The notes under the pieces: generated by a model
Databases searched by the model: none
Seen by the model: the letters and a program-made list of their open reading frames with translations, nothing else
What the model was told of the DNA's origin: nothing
In this document: positions 45,652 to 54,854 of the stretch, one piece after another
Numbering within the stretch: the first letter of the stretch is position 1
How the letters are laid out: each line of letters starts with the position of its first letter
Assembly: GCA_033763795.1 (NCBI GenBank)
Contig: JANRJV010000013.1
Coordinates: forward strand, 1 to 64,000
DNA length: 64,000 nucleotides
Origin: JAEUIV01 sp033763795
GTDB taxonomy: Bacteria; Planctomycetota; Phycisphaerae; Phycisphaerales; UBA1924
Direction: 5' to 3'
Program-made: the position numbers and the translations under genes

Positions 45652-47039
45652 GTCACGCCGCGATCACCCGCCGCGCCGCCGTCGGGATGCTCGCCGCCGC
45701 GGGCGCGGGCTTCGCACTCTTCGGACCAAGGCCGGACTCCGACCGCGCCGCACGCGGCCGACTCGTCATCGACTACTGGGAGAAATGGACCGGCCACGAA
45801 GGCCGCGCCATGCAGCACATCGTCGACCGCTACAACCAGTCCCAGGACCGCGCCTATGTCCGCTATTTCGCCATGGCGGGCATCGATCAGAAGTCCATCG
45901 TTGCCATCGCCGGGGGCAACCCCCCCGACATCATCGGCATGGGCAACTTCAGCGTCCCCGCCTACGCCGAGAGCGGCGCCATCATGCCGCTCGACGACCT
46001 AGCCGCCGCACACAGCATCACCCCGGACCGCTACGCCCCCGCCGTTTGGCCCATGCTCACCCATAAGGGTCGCCTCTACGCCATCGTCAACACCTGCGGC
46101 GCCCTTGCGCTCTTCTACAACCGCGCCGCCTTCCGCGACGCCGGGCTCGACCCCGACGCGCCGCCCCGCACCATCTCCGAGCTCGACGCCTGCCACGAAC
46201 GCCTCGTCCGCCAGTCCGCCGACGGCCGCCTCGAACGCGTCGGTTTCCTCCACATGGAGCCCGACTGGTGGACCTGGCACTGGGGCTACTACTTCGGGAC
46301 TTCCGTCCTCACACCCGAAGGCGACGCCGCCGCCGATCATCCCGCCAACATCCGCGCCTATCAGTGGGCCCGCTCATACCCGCAGCGATTGGGCGTCGAA
46401 CGCACCCTCCGCTTCCAGGCAGGCTTCGGGTTCTACGGCACGCCGCAGCATCCCTTCCTCGCCGGTCAGGTCGCCATGACCAACCAGGGCCCGTGGCTCG
46501 CCAACCTCATCAACGCCTACAAGCCCGACATGGACTACGCCGTCGCCCCCTTCCCCGTCCACGACGACTTCTACGACCCCGATCAGCCCGCCGGCCTGCT
46601 CGACAGCGACGTCCTCGTCATCCCCCGCGGCGCCAGGCACCCCGAGGAAGCCTTCCGTTTCATCGCCTTCACGCAGCAGCCCGAGAACGTCGAGTTCCTC
46701 AGCGCCGCTCACTGCAAGAACTCGCCCCTCGCAACCTCCTCCGCCGACTTCCTCGCCAGCCACCCCAACCCCTTCGTCCGCGTGCACGCCGCCGTCGCCT
46801 CCAGCCCGCGAGCGTTTATCTTCCCCCGCATGCGGACCTGGGAGCAGTACGTCGCCGAGTTCAACGCCGCCATGCAGCGCATCTGGCGCGGCAACGCCGA
46901 GCCCGCCGCCGCACTCGCCGCCGTCCGCCGCGCAGGCCAGTCGCAGATCGATGAAGCTCGCGCCGCCGCCGCACGCCGCGCGACGGCTCGCGCCGGCAGC
47001 AGTGGGGGAGCCGGGCGAGGCCCGGGTTCCGCGGGGTGA
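45648..47039 (+). CDS. Sugar ABC transporter solute-binding protein (Tat signal)
   Basis: The 463-residue protein is a family 1 extracellular solute-binding protein: DYWEKWTGHEGRAMQHIVDRYNQSQ, AIAGGNPPDIIGMGNFSVPAYAESGAIMPLD, LYAIVNTCGALALFYN, FLAGQVAMTNQGPWLANL. The N-terminus ITRRAAVGMLAAAGAGFALF has a twin-Arg motif (Arg8-Arg9), so export is likely by the Tat route. It would deliver an oligosaccharide to the two permeases that follow. It overlaps the upstream gene by ATGA and the next by GTGA. The C-terminal ~40 residues are an Ala/Arg/Gly-rich tail. Confidence 0.93.
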   Translation: MSHAAITRRAAVGMLAAAGAGFALFGPRPDSDRAARGRLVIDYWEKWTGHEGRAMQHIVDRYNQSQDRAYVRYFAMAGIDQKSIVAIAGGNPPDIIGMGNFSVPAYAESGAIMPLDDLAAAHSITPDRYAPAVWPMLTHKGRLYAIVNTCGALALFYNRAAFRDAGLDPDAPPRTISELDACHERLVRQSADGRLERVGFLHMEPDWWTWHWGYYFGTSVLTPEGDAAADHPANIRAYQWARSYPQRLGVERTLRFQAGFGFYGTPQHPFLAGQVAMTNQGPWLANLINAYKPDMDYAVAPFPVHDDFYDPDQPAGLLDSDVLVIPRGARHPEEAFRFIAFTQQPENVEFLSAAHCKNSPLATSSADFLASHPNPFVRVHAAVASSPRAFIFPRMRTWEQYVAEFNAAMQRIWRGNAEPAAALAAVRRAGQSQIDEARAAAARRATARAGSSGGAGRGPGSAG

Positions 47040-47959
47040 GCCGCGCAGCCAATCATGCCGGCCCCGCCACCGACCGCTTCGCCGGCCAGCGCATCCCTCC
47101 CACCCTCGTGGGACTCCTCTGGATCAGCCCATGGCTCGCGGGCTTCGCCCTCTTCATGGCCCTGCCCATCGCCCTCAGCCTCGCCTACAGCCTCACCGAC
47201 TACCCGCTCCTCGAAAGCCCCGTCTGGATCGGCCTCGACAACTACCGCGCCCTCTTCTCCGACCCCCTCTTCGCCCGCGTGCTCCTCAACACCGGCCTCT
47301 TCACGCTCATGTACGTCCCCGCCTCGACCGCACTCTCCATCCTCATCGCCGTTCTCCTGAACCAGCGCGTCCCCGGCCTCTGGGCCTTCCGCACCGCCGT
47401 CTACATCCCCTCACTCGTCCCCGTCGTCGCCAGCGCCATGATATGGCTCTGGCTCTTCAACGCGGACCTCGGACTCATCAACCTGGCCCTCCGCGTGCTC
47501 GGCCTCGAAGGCCCGAACTGGCTGGGCAGCCCCGCCTGGGCCCTCCCCGCGCTCGTCATCATGAGCCTCTGGAACATCGGCCAGCCCGTCGTCGTCTACC
47601 TCGCCGCACTCCAGGACGTCCCCCGACCCCTCCTAGAAGCCGCCTCCCTCGACGGCGCCGGCCCGCTCCGCAGGCTCTGGCACGTCACGCTCCCCATGAT
47701 CTCGCCCGCCATCCTCTTCAACGTCATAGTCACCACCATCAACACCCTCCAGGTCTTCGCCATCCCATACATCATGACCGAGGGCGGCCCGGACAACTCC
47801 ACGCTCATGTACTCGCACTACCTCTACAACAACGCCTTCGTGTACATGAAGATGGGCTACGCCAGTGCCCTCGCATGGGTCCAGTTCCTCGTCGTACTCG
47901 CGCTCACGGGCGTCCTCTGGTTCGCCAGCCACGGCCTCGTCCATTACCGCGCCGCCTGA
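47036..47959 (+). CDS. Sugar ABC transporter permease, MalF type
   Basis: The 307-residue protein has about six membrane helices and the EAA loop EAASLDGAGPLRRLWHVTLP (201-220) that docks the ATPase. It starts with GTG, overlapping the binding-protein stop (GTGA). With the next gene it forms the transmembrane channel. No ATP-binding subunit is encoded in the window; in this transporter class a shared MsmK/UgpC-type ATPase elsewhere is common. Confidence 0.94.
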   Translation: MSRAANHAGPATDRFAGQRIPPTLVGLLWISPWLAGFALFMALPIALSLAYSLTDYPLLESPVWIGLDNYRALFSDPLFARVLLNTGLFTLMYVPASTALSILIAVLLNQRVPGLWAFRTAVYIPSLVPVVASAMIWLWLFNADLGLINLALRVLGLEGPNWLGSPAWALPALVIMSLWNIGQPVVVYLAALQDVPRPLLEAASLDGAGPLRRLWHVTLPMISPAILFNVIVTTINTLQVFAIPYIMTEGGPDNSTLMYSHYLYNNAFVYMKMGYASALAWVQFLVVLALTGVLWFASHGLVHYRAA

Positions 47960-47980
47960 GACCGCGCACCAACCACACCC

Positions 47981-48892
47981 ATGCCCGCGCAACGCCCCGC
48001 CAACCCTCGAGAGCAGCCCCTCCCGGGCCGGAACGCGCCGCTCGCCCGCGCCGTCATCCTCGCGCTGCTCGCCGCCGTCGCACTCTGTTACGCCGCCCCC
48101 CTCGTCTGGATGATCTCAACCTCCATCAAGCCCGAAGAACAGGCCATCTCCCGCGACCTGCGCCTGCTCCCCGATCCCCCCGGCTCGACCCCCGCCCACG
48201 CCGCCAGCAACTACTCCGCCGTCTGGACCGACCCCTCCATCGACTTCCCCCTCTACCTCCGCAACAGCCTCCTCGTCGCCCTCCTGGGCGTCACGGGAAT
48301 GACCCTCTCCACCGCCGTCGTCGCCTACGGCTTCGCACGCATCCGCTGGCGAGGCCGCTCCTTCTTATTCGCCATCGTCCTCGCCACCATGATGATCCCA
48401 TTCCCCGTCATCATGGCTCCCCTCTACGTCATCTTCGCCCAGCTCGGCTGGATCGGCTCACTCAAGCCCCTCTGGCTCCCCGCATGGTTCGGCGGCGCCT
48501 TCCACGGCGCCTTCAACATCTTCCTCCTTCGCCAGTTTTACATGGGCATCCCCAAGGAGCTCGACGAAGCCGCCCGCATCGACGGCTGCTCACACTGGGG
48601 CATCTTCTGGCGCATCATCCTCCCCCTCTCGCGCCCCGCCCTAGCCGTCGTCGCTCTCCTCTACTTCACGTATCTCTGGAACGACTTTCTGGGACCGCTC
48701 ATCTTCCTCAACCACCGCGACCAGTTCACGCTCGCCCTGGGCCTCCAGCTCTACCAGAGCAAAGCCGGCAACACCCCGTGGAACCTCCTCATGGCCGCCA
48801 GCACCATGGTCGTCGCGCCCGTCCTCGCCATCTTCTTCCTGACACAGCGAACGTTCATCTCGGGCGTCGCCGCCGAGGGCCTCAAGGAGTAG
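47981..48892 (+). CDS. Sugar ABC transporter permease, MalG type
   Basis: The 303-residue protein has six membrane helices and the EAA loop DEAARIDGCSHWGIFWRIILP (195-215 region). It is the second channel subunit of the operon that starts with GH94. It lies 21 bp after the first permease. No terminator is seen; the operon probably ends here, followed by operator 4. Confidence 0.94.
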   Translation: MPAQRPANPREQPLPGRNAPLARAVILALLAAVALCYAAPLVWMISTSIKPEEQAISRDLRLLPDPPGSTPAHAASNYSAVWTDPSIDFPLYLRNSLLVALLGVTGMTLSTAVVAYGFARIRWRGRSFLFAIVLATMMIPFPVIMAPLYVIFAQLGWIGSLKPLWLPAWFGGAFHGAFNIFLLRQFYMGIPKELDEAARIDGCSHWGIFWRIILPLSRPALAVVALLYFTYLWNDFLGPLIFLNHRDQFTLALGLQLYQSKAGNTPWNLLMAASTMVVAPVLAIFFLTQRTFISGVAAEGLKE

Positions 48893-49008
48893 TCGCCACC
48901 GCCGCGCGCACCCCGCCCGCCACGCCCGATATCAGTCCCCGAGCCCCCCGCAACTTTCGCTCTCTTTTGCTGGCTTCCGGTTGACGCGCCACCCTTCACG
49001 GCGCACGA

Positions 49009-49022
49009 TGTAAGCGGTTACG
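49009..49022. promoter_or_regulatory. LacI-type operator 4
   Basis: TGTAAGCGGTTACG lies 59 bp before the dockerin-bearing exported protein, a near match to the other three sites. A TTGACG (48981-48986) upstream could be the -35, but no clear -10 is visible. Confidence 0.85.
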
Positions 49023-49080
49023 TGCCGCATCAAGCGCCGTCGCCGCCCCAGGACCACAGCCCTCACGGGAGATCGAACGC

Positions 49081-51216
49081 ATGACCATCCGCCACACCGC
49101 GCTCGCCATCGTCGCAGCCGCAGGAATCGTCCCCGCCGCACACGCACAGGTCACCACACTCAACAACCCCGGGTTCGAGACCCCATCCAGCAACTCCGCC
49201 AACGGCCTCCGCCTCGCCAAGTTCTGGCGCCACTTCAACACAGCCAACCGCCGCTACATGGGCGACGGCTTCTCCCCCGCACCCGTCGCCCGCACCGGCA
49301 TCGCCTCCATGGGCGTCGCACCCGGCACCATCGGCTCGCCCGGCGAAACCTTCGCGGGCTTCGACACCAATCAGTTCGACTCGGGCCTGGGCCTCTACAA
49401 CGACCCGCTCTACTCCCCCAACTGCGGCCCGGTCACATGGTCCGCCTGGATCAATATCCCCGACTCCAATCCCCTCCGCTACTCACGCGTCGGGCTCAAG
49501 TACGAGTTCCGCCGCTCAAACTCCTCCGTCTACGAAGCCTTCGAGAACCTCTTCATCGGCCCCGAATACAACAACGGGCAGGGCGACACCAACGGCCAGT
49601 GGGTCCAGCTCGTCTACACCCTGACTAACGCCGACTTCCAGTACAAGTTCAACTTCTATAACGATCAGCCCCCGTACGACGGCCTGGGCCTCCCCTGGCC
49701 CGACCCCCCGATCACCGCCAGCCTCGTCCATCTCCGTTTCGGCACTCCCCCCATGGGCCAGCTCGAAACCGGATACGTCTTCTACGACGACATCACCTTC
49801 AGCCAACCCGCCGAAACCGCCGCCAGCCCCATCGAATTCTGGGACGACACCTTCATGAAGGGCATCGCCGTCCAGAACGCCGGCGTGCAGGAGCCCTCCG
49901 TCCCAGTCTTCCTCAACAACGTCCGCGTCGGCGCCAACTGCCTCGCCGGCAACGAGAGCTACGACATCGTCGAGATCTACGATGAAGTCCCCAACACCGG
50001 CTCCTTCCCCCTTACCTTCGCCGACATCGTCGCCAACAACTACATCCGGCCACTTGTTCAGCAGGCCGGCGGCGGCAGCGCCATCGGAACCTCGATCGTC
50101 ACCGGTCCCTCCTACCGCGTGCAGGGCGGCGGCTTCCGCTTTATCCCCACCATCTCCCGCGCCGACGTCACCGCATCCATCGGCGCCACCGACCGCGACC
50201 TCAACGCGGACCCCCCGCGACTCGGCTCGCCCATCCGCACCCCGAACTTCAAGGTCCAGACAACCGGCGCGCTCCCCGAAGCCACCCTCATCAGCCGCCG
50301 CGACTACGGCACGGACCCCGTCGTCGGCCTCTCCACCGTCATCGTCGACTACACCTTCACCGTCACCTCCAACATCACGCTCGACCCAAGCCCCACCGGC
50401 CGAGGCTTCGACGCCTTCAGGCTCTTCACCATCAGCAGCATGCTCGCCAACATCGGCCTCGGGCAGTACGACGCACGCTTCATCGCCGTCGACAACGGCT
50501 CAGGCCAGACTCGCACCCTCGCCATCGACGATCAGCCCCGCAACCGACACCTCTTCACAACCCCCGCCCCCCTCGCCGTCGGCGGATCCGTCACCCTCTT
50601 CCAAGACAACGACGCCACCTTCAACCCCGGCAGCCCCAGCATCGAAGTCGAGCTCACCTCGATCAGCGGCGCCCCCGGCGCCCTCGGAGTCCAGGGCTTC
50701 CTCGCCTCCTCAACCGACCCCAACGATGACTCGCTCAACGCCTGGATCGAATGGGTCGGCGCCCCCGCCGTCATCCCCGCCGGCACCACCATCAACGTCA
50801 CCCTCGTCCTTCGCGCCACCGCGCCCACCGACGTCGGCGACGTCAACCACAGCGGCGTGACAGACTGCACCGACGTCGCTGCCCTCGTCGCTCTCTGCGG
50901 CCAGAACGAATCCTCCGCCACCTTCAACGCCTACGCCGACCTCAACGGCGACGGCGTCATCAACGCCACCGACCGCACCGCGCTCGAAGTCATCACCGGA
51001 ACCTGCCCCGTCTCCGGCTGCAACGCACCGCCCGCCTGCCCGGGCGACGCCAACAACGACGGCTCCGTCAACTTCTCCGACATCACCTCCGTCCTCCAGA
51101 ACTTCAACAACGTCTACACCCCGGGCACCGGGCCCGGCGACGCCAACCTCGACGGCTCCGTCAACTTCTCCGACATCACCAGCATCCTCCAGAACTTCAA
51201 CACCACCTGCTCCTGA
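49081..51216 (+). CDS. Large exported protein with two dockerin-like repeat pairs
   Basis: The 711-residue protein has a signal peptide (MTIRHTALAIVAAAGIVPAAHAQ) and a long beta-rich middle starting LNNPGFETPSSNSANG, similar in look to carbohydrate-binding or cell-surface beta domains, with a GGGFRFIPTISRADVTASIG region. The C-terminus has two EF-hand-like pairs: GDVNHSGVTDCTDVAALV...DLNGDGVINATD and CPGDANNDGSVNFSDITSVL...GDANLDGSVNFSDITSIL, a GC-rich dockerin type known from Phycisphaerae. Such domains bind calcium and may anchor the protein. GGGAG precedes the ATG. It is regulated by operator 4, so it should belong to the glycan system. Confidence 0.85.
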   Translation: MTIRHTALAIVAAAGIVPAAHAQVTTLNNPGFETPSSNSANGLRLAKFWRHFNTANRRYMGDGFSPAPVARTGIASMGVAPGTIGSPGETFAGFDTNQFDSGLGLYNDPLYSPNCGPVTWSAWINIPDSNPLRYSRVGLKYEFRRSNSSVYEAFENLFIGPEYNNGQGDTNGQWVQLVYTLTNADFQYKFNFYNDQPPYDGLGLPWPDPPITASLVHLRFGTPPMGQLETGYVFYDDITFSQPAETAASPIEFWDDTFMKGIAVQNAGVQEPSVPVFLNNVRVGANCLAGNESYDIVEIYDEVPNTGSFPLTFADIVANNYIRPLVQQAGGGSAIGTSIVTGPSYRVQGGGFRFIPTISRADVTASIGATDRDLNADPPRLGSPIRTPNFKVQTTGALPEATLISRRDYGTDPVVGLSTVIVDYTFTVTSNITLDPSPTGRGFDAFRLFTISSMLANIGLGQYDARFIAVDNGSGQTRTLAIDDQPRNRHLFTTPAPLAVGGSVTLFQDNDATFNPGSPSIEVELTSISGAPGALGVQGFLASSTDPNDDSLNAWIEWVGAPAVIPAGTTINVTLVLRATAPTDVGDVNHSGVTDCTDVAALVALCGQNESSATFNAYADLNGDGVINATDRTALEVITGTCPVSGCNAPPACPGDANNDGSVNFSDITSVLQNFNNVYTPGTGPGDANLDGSVNFSDITSILQNFNTTCS
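51043..51201 (+). repeat. Two 66-bp near-identical units encoding the dockerin repeat
   Basis: 51043-51108 and 51136-51201 start GGCGACGCCAAC and end AACTTCAAC and differ at only a few bases. They encode GDANxDGSVNFSDIT... and are separated by 27 bp. The closeness suggests recent duplication or gene conversion within the domain. Confidence 0.9.
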
Positions 51217-51253
51217 CCCGAGCCGGCGCGCCCACGCAAAAACGCTCACCACG

Positions 51254-51288
51254 CACGGCCCGGCGCTCCGCCGGGCCGTGTTTCTTTT
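51254..51288 (+). terminator. Rho-independent terminator after the dockerin-bearing gene
   Basis: CACGGCCCGGCG (51254-51265) and CGCCGGGCCGTG (51269-51280) form a perfect 12-bp stem with a 3-nt loop, followed by TTTCTTTT. Confidence 0.92.
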
Positions 51289-51341
51289 CCCGCACCGCCC
51301 CTCGAACGCTTCACCCCCCGCGCGGCGCCCCCCGCGCTAGC

Positions 51342-54300
51342 TCACTCATCCACCAGCGCCTCAGGCCGCAGCGTCAGGATGTCCCGCAGCTGCGCCGTCG
51401 ACAGCTCCGTCAGCCAGTCCTCGCCCGACCCGATGACGTCCTCCGCCAGCGCGATCTTGCTCTCGATCATCTGATCGATCCGCTCTTCCAGCGTCCCCGA
51501 CACCACGAACTTGTGCACGCTCACCGTCCGCGTCTGCCCGATCCGGAACGCACGGTCCGTCGCCTGGTTCTCGACCGCCGGGTTCCACCACCGGTCGAAG
51601 TGGAACACGTGCGACGCCGCCGTCAGGTTCAGACCCACGCCGCCCGCCTTCAGCGAAAGCACCAGCACCGGCGCCGATCCGTCCCCCTTCTGGAAACGGT
51701 CGATCATCTGCTGACGCTGCCCCTGCGACGTCCCCCCGTGCAGCACCAGCACCTCCCGGTCCAGCGTCGACCGCAGCATCGACCCCAGCAGCGTCGCCAT
51801 CTGACGGAACTGCGTGAACACCAGCGCCTGCTCTCCCGATGCCAGCACCTCTTCCAGCAGCTCGATCAGGCGGATGCACTTACCCGAACGCGCCGGCGGC
51901 ACGTCCCCGGCCGGCCCCGCCGACGCCGCGTCCTCATCCTGCGGCAGCTGCAGCGGATGGTTGCAGATCTGCTTCAGCCGGATCAGCGCTGTCAGCACCA
52001 ACCCGCGCCGGCGGATCCCCTCTGCCTTGTCGACCTGCGACAGCATCTCCTTCACGCACGTCTCGTACAGCGACGCCTGCTCGCTCGTCAGCTTGCAGAA
52101 CTCCTTCGTCTCCAGCTTCGCAGGCAGATCCGAGATCACCGCCGGATCCGTCTTCAGACGCCGCAGAATGAACGGCCGCACCAGCGACCGCAGCTTCCGG
52201 CTCCGCTCCTTGTCGTGATACCTCTCGATCGGCACCGCGAAATACCGCCGGAAGTCCGCCAGCGTCCCCAGGAAACCCGGGTTGCAGAAGTCCATGATCG
52301 ACCACAGTTCCGACAGCCGGTTCTCCAGCGGCGTGCCCGTCAGCGCGATCCGCCGCGTTACCGGCAGGTTGCGCACCGCCTGGCTCTGCTTCGCCGACGG
52401 GTTCTTGATGTTCTGCGCCTCATCCAGCACCACCCGCCGCCACGGGATCAGCTCGATCAGCTCCCGGTCCCGGTGCGCCAGTGCATAGGTCGTGATCACA
52501 AGGTCGGACTTCAGCGCCGCGTGGAAGAACGCGTCCCCCGACGCCCGCTCCACCCCGTGATGGATCAGCACCCGCAGCGTCGGCGCAAACCGCTGCGCCT
52601 CCCGCTTCCAGTTCGACACGATCGACATGGGCACCACCAGCAGCGTCGGATGAACCTCCGTCACCTCCGCGTCCGTCGACCCCGCCGCCCGCGCCTCCTC
52701 CGCCTGCTTCCGCTCGTGCAGCAGCATCGCCAGAAGCTGGATCGTCTTCCCCAGGCCCATGTCATCCGCCAGGCAGGGACCCATCCCCATCGAGTCCAGG
52801 AACGACAGCCACGACAACCCCCGCGCCTGATAAGGCCTCAGCTCCCCCTTGAACTCCTCCGGGGTCACCAGCACGGGCATCGACGCCCCCTCGCCCCCCG
52901 TCGCACCCAGCATCGTCGCAACCCACCCCGTCGCGTCCAGCCCCAGGATCGGCACGCCCGTCTTGTTCACGTCCGATCGGTACGCCAGACGCAGCGCATC
53001 CGCCAGCGGCATCTCGCCGCCCGGGTTCTCACGGATAAACTCCACCGCCGAACGCACGTCCTCCGGCCGAACCTCCACCCACCTCCCGTCAATCCGAACC
53101 AGCGGCGCCCGGCTCGCCGCCAGCTTCTCAAAGTCCGCCAGCGTCAGCGGCGTCTCACCGACCGCGATCTGCCACTGATACCCCACCAGCGCATTCAACC
53201 CCAGCTGCGCCCGTCCCACGGACCCCGGGCTCCCCACAGAACCGCTCAGCGGGTCCGCCTCCTGCGAGTTCAGCTGCAGCCGCGCGCCGATCCGCGCCGC
53301 CGGGCTGTCCCACCACTCGGGAACGATCACCCCGAACCCCTGCTCCACCAGCACCGGCCGCCACTCACGCAGAAACTCGTACGCCTGGTTCGTGTTCAGC
53401 TCGACCGACAGCGGCTGGCTCTCCGACAGCGCGGGCTCCAGACCCCGGTACAGCCGCGACGCACGCGCCAGCTCCTTCAGCAGCAGATCCTGCGGCCTCT
53501 CGACCCGCCGACCCTTCACCGTCGCCGACTCCGCCCGCAGCGCCCACACATCCTCCGCGTCGACGATCACGTCCTCGTTCTCGACCGACTGAAGATGGAA
53601 CGACAGCGTCCAAACGATGTCGCTCCCCGGCGCCTGCAGATCAGGCAGGTCCTTCACGAAGATCGGCTCGCTCAGCGTCAGGCACAGTCGCCACGACCCG
53701 CCCGCGCCGCGGTCGTCCAGCCCCGCGATCCATCGACGCACCGTCTTCAGCATCGCCGTCCGCCGCGGCTCATCCGCGTTCACCGCCGCACCCGCACCCA
53801 GCAGCCCCGAAAGCCACGCCACCTGCGCGTCCGACAGCGGATCGCGATCTTCGATCGCCTCCGCCATCCGCTCGCGCTCCAGCGACGCCCGCGCCAGCAC
53901 ATCCACCACCTGACCGAGGAAATCCTCGACGATCGCACCGCCGTGATGCTCGAGCGCGTCGACCGCCGCCCGCGCCGCGGGGGGCATCGCACGGACCAGC
54001 CCATCGACGTTCCGCTGCGTCGCCTCGTCGCGCGTCCAGGGCTGCCATCGCCCCTGCAGCCCCGACCCGTTTCCCACCAGCGCGGGCACCACGCGCTGCT
54101 GCGCCACCAGCGACCGCGCCAGCCGCGCCGCCGCCGCATAGAACCGCACCGACGCCGACGGATGCGCCCTCACGCGCTCCCGCGACCCCTCGTCCTCATC
54201 GCCCGCGCCCCCGTCCAGCCGCTCTAGCGCGCCCGCCGCCTCGCCCGCCCCGATCCGCACGCACGCCGCCGACCATTCCCCAAGCGTCACCGCGCCGCCT

Positions 54301-54584
54301 TCCCGCTCCTCATCGTGCGCATCCTGACCGAACGCATGCGCCAGCGCCGGGCTCGCCATCGGCGCCCCGCCCCGCGTCGGCAGCCGGAGCCGCACCATCC
54401 CGGGCTCGCCCCTCACCCCAAGGTCGCCCAGGGCCGTCGCCAGCTCCTCCGCCGTCGCTTGCCAGGGATGCACGCCCGCCGGCCCCGGCTCCCGCGACGC
54501 ACCATCCCCGACCCCGACCCGCGCGCGCACCTCGCCCCAGAGCGCCAGCGCGCCATCGCTCCACACCGCGTGCAGCACCATCAT
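51342..54584 (-). CDS. SNF2-family DEAD/DEAH helicase
   Basis: The 1080-residue protein has a bacterial SNF2 domain. The helicase core starts with LADDMGLGKTIQLLAMLLHERK (about 605-625), Walker B LDEAQNIKNP (about 713-722), LSLKAGGVGLNLTAASHVF and the last motif NQATDRAFRIGQTRTVSVHKFV. The N-terminal half (~600 residues) matches the accessory region of bacterial SNF2 proteins that pair with SWIM-domain proteins. Bacterial SNF2 proteins remodel nucleic acid-protein complexes or act in defence and repair; no particular role is shown here. It ends in the region of tRNA-Lys. A SWIM-like protein is at 32.6-33.5 kb. Confidence 0.93.
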   Translation of the reverse strand: MMVLHAVWSDGALALWGEVRARVGVGDGASREPGPAGVHPWQATAEELATALGDLGVRGEPGMVRLRLPTRGGAPMASPALAHAFGQDAHDEEREGGAVTLGEWSAACVRIGAGEAAGALERLDGGAGDEDEGSRERVRAHPSASVRFYAAAARLARSLVAQQRVVPALVGNGSGLQGRWQPWTRDEATQRNVDGLVRAMPPAARAAVDALEHHGGAIVEDFLGQVVDVLARASLERERMAEAIEDRDPLSDAQVAWLSGLLGAGAAVNADEPRRTAMLKTVRRWIAGLDDRGAGGSWRLCLTLSEPIFVKDLPDLQAPGSDIVWTLSFHLQSVENEDVIVDAEDVWALRAESATVKGRRVERPQDLLLKELARASRLYRGLEPALSESQPLSVELNTNQAYEFLREWRPVLVEQGFGVIVPEWWDSPAARIGARLQLNSQEADPLSGSVGSPGSVGRAQLGLNALVGYQWQIAVGETPLTLADFEKLAASRAPLVRIDGRWVEVRPEDVRSAVEFIRENPGGEMPLADALRLAYRSDVNKTGVPILGLDATGWVATMLGATGGEGASMPVLVTPEEFKGELRPYQARGLSWLSFLDSMGMGPCLADDMGLGKTIQLLAMLLHERKQAEEARAAGSTDAEVTEVHPTLLVVPMSIVSNWKREAQRFAPTLRVLIHHGVERASGDAFFHAALKSDLVITTYALAHRDRELIELIPWRRVVLDEAQNIKNPSAKQSQAVRNLPVTRRIALTGTPLENRLSELWSIMDFCNPGFLGTLADFRRYFAVPIERYHDKERSRKLRSLVRPFILRRLKTDPAVISDLPAKLETKEFCKLTSEQASLYETCVKEMLSQVDKAEGIRRRGLVLTALIRLKQICNHPLQLPQDEDAASAGPAGDVPPARSGKCIRLIELLEEVLASGEQALVFTQFRQMATLLGSMLRSTLDREVLVLHGGTSQGQRQQMIDRFQKGDGSAPVLVLSLKAGGVGLNLTAASHVFHFDRWWNPAVENQATDRAFRIGQTRTVSVHKFVVSGTLEERIDQMIESKIALAEDVIGSGEDWLTELSTAQLRDILTLRPEALVDE

Positions 54585-54615
54585 CGTTCAGACATCCCGG
54601 CCCCGGACGCTCCAA

Positions 54616-54688
54616 TGAGGACGCAGGGACTCGAACCCTGGACCCGCGGATTAAAAGTCCGCTGCTCTACCAACTGAGCTACGTCCTC
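54616..54688 (-). tRNA. tRNA-Lys (anticodon TTT)
   Basis: On the minus strand GAGGACG (54682-54688) pairs with CGTCCTC (54617-54623). The D arm is GCTCAGTTGGTAGAGC, the anticodon arm GCGGA-CTTTTAA-TCCGC with anticodon TTT, and the T arm CAGGG-TTCGAGT-CCCTG. Discriminator A; no encoded CCA. Length 73 nt. Confidence 0.97.
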
Positions 54689-54854
54689 GCCCTGGTCGAT
54701 CGCTCGTGCTCCCTCGTCGCACCAAACACTCGTCCGCTCCCCGCGACCGGCGTCCGGCCGAAGGGGCCAAAATCATAGCCGAGTCCACCGTCTCACGACC
54801 GCCTTCGACCCCGGACCAGTGGCGGATTCCATCCCCGCAAGGGACACTGGCCGC

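Noticed and set aside
50751..54227. Very long open frame (1158 codons) on the plus strand opposite the SNF2 gene
   Set aside because: It is an Arg/Pro-rich shadow frame of the minus-strand helicase in high-GC DNA, with no motif; the helicase has full motifs.
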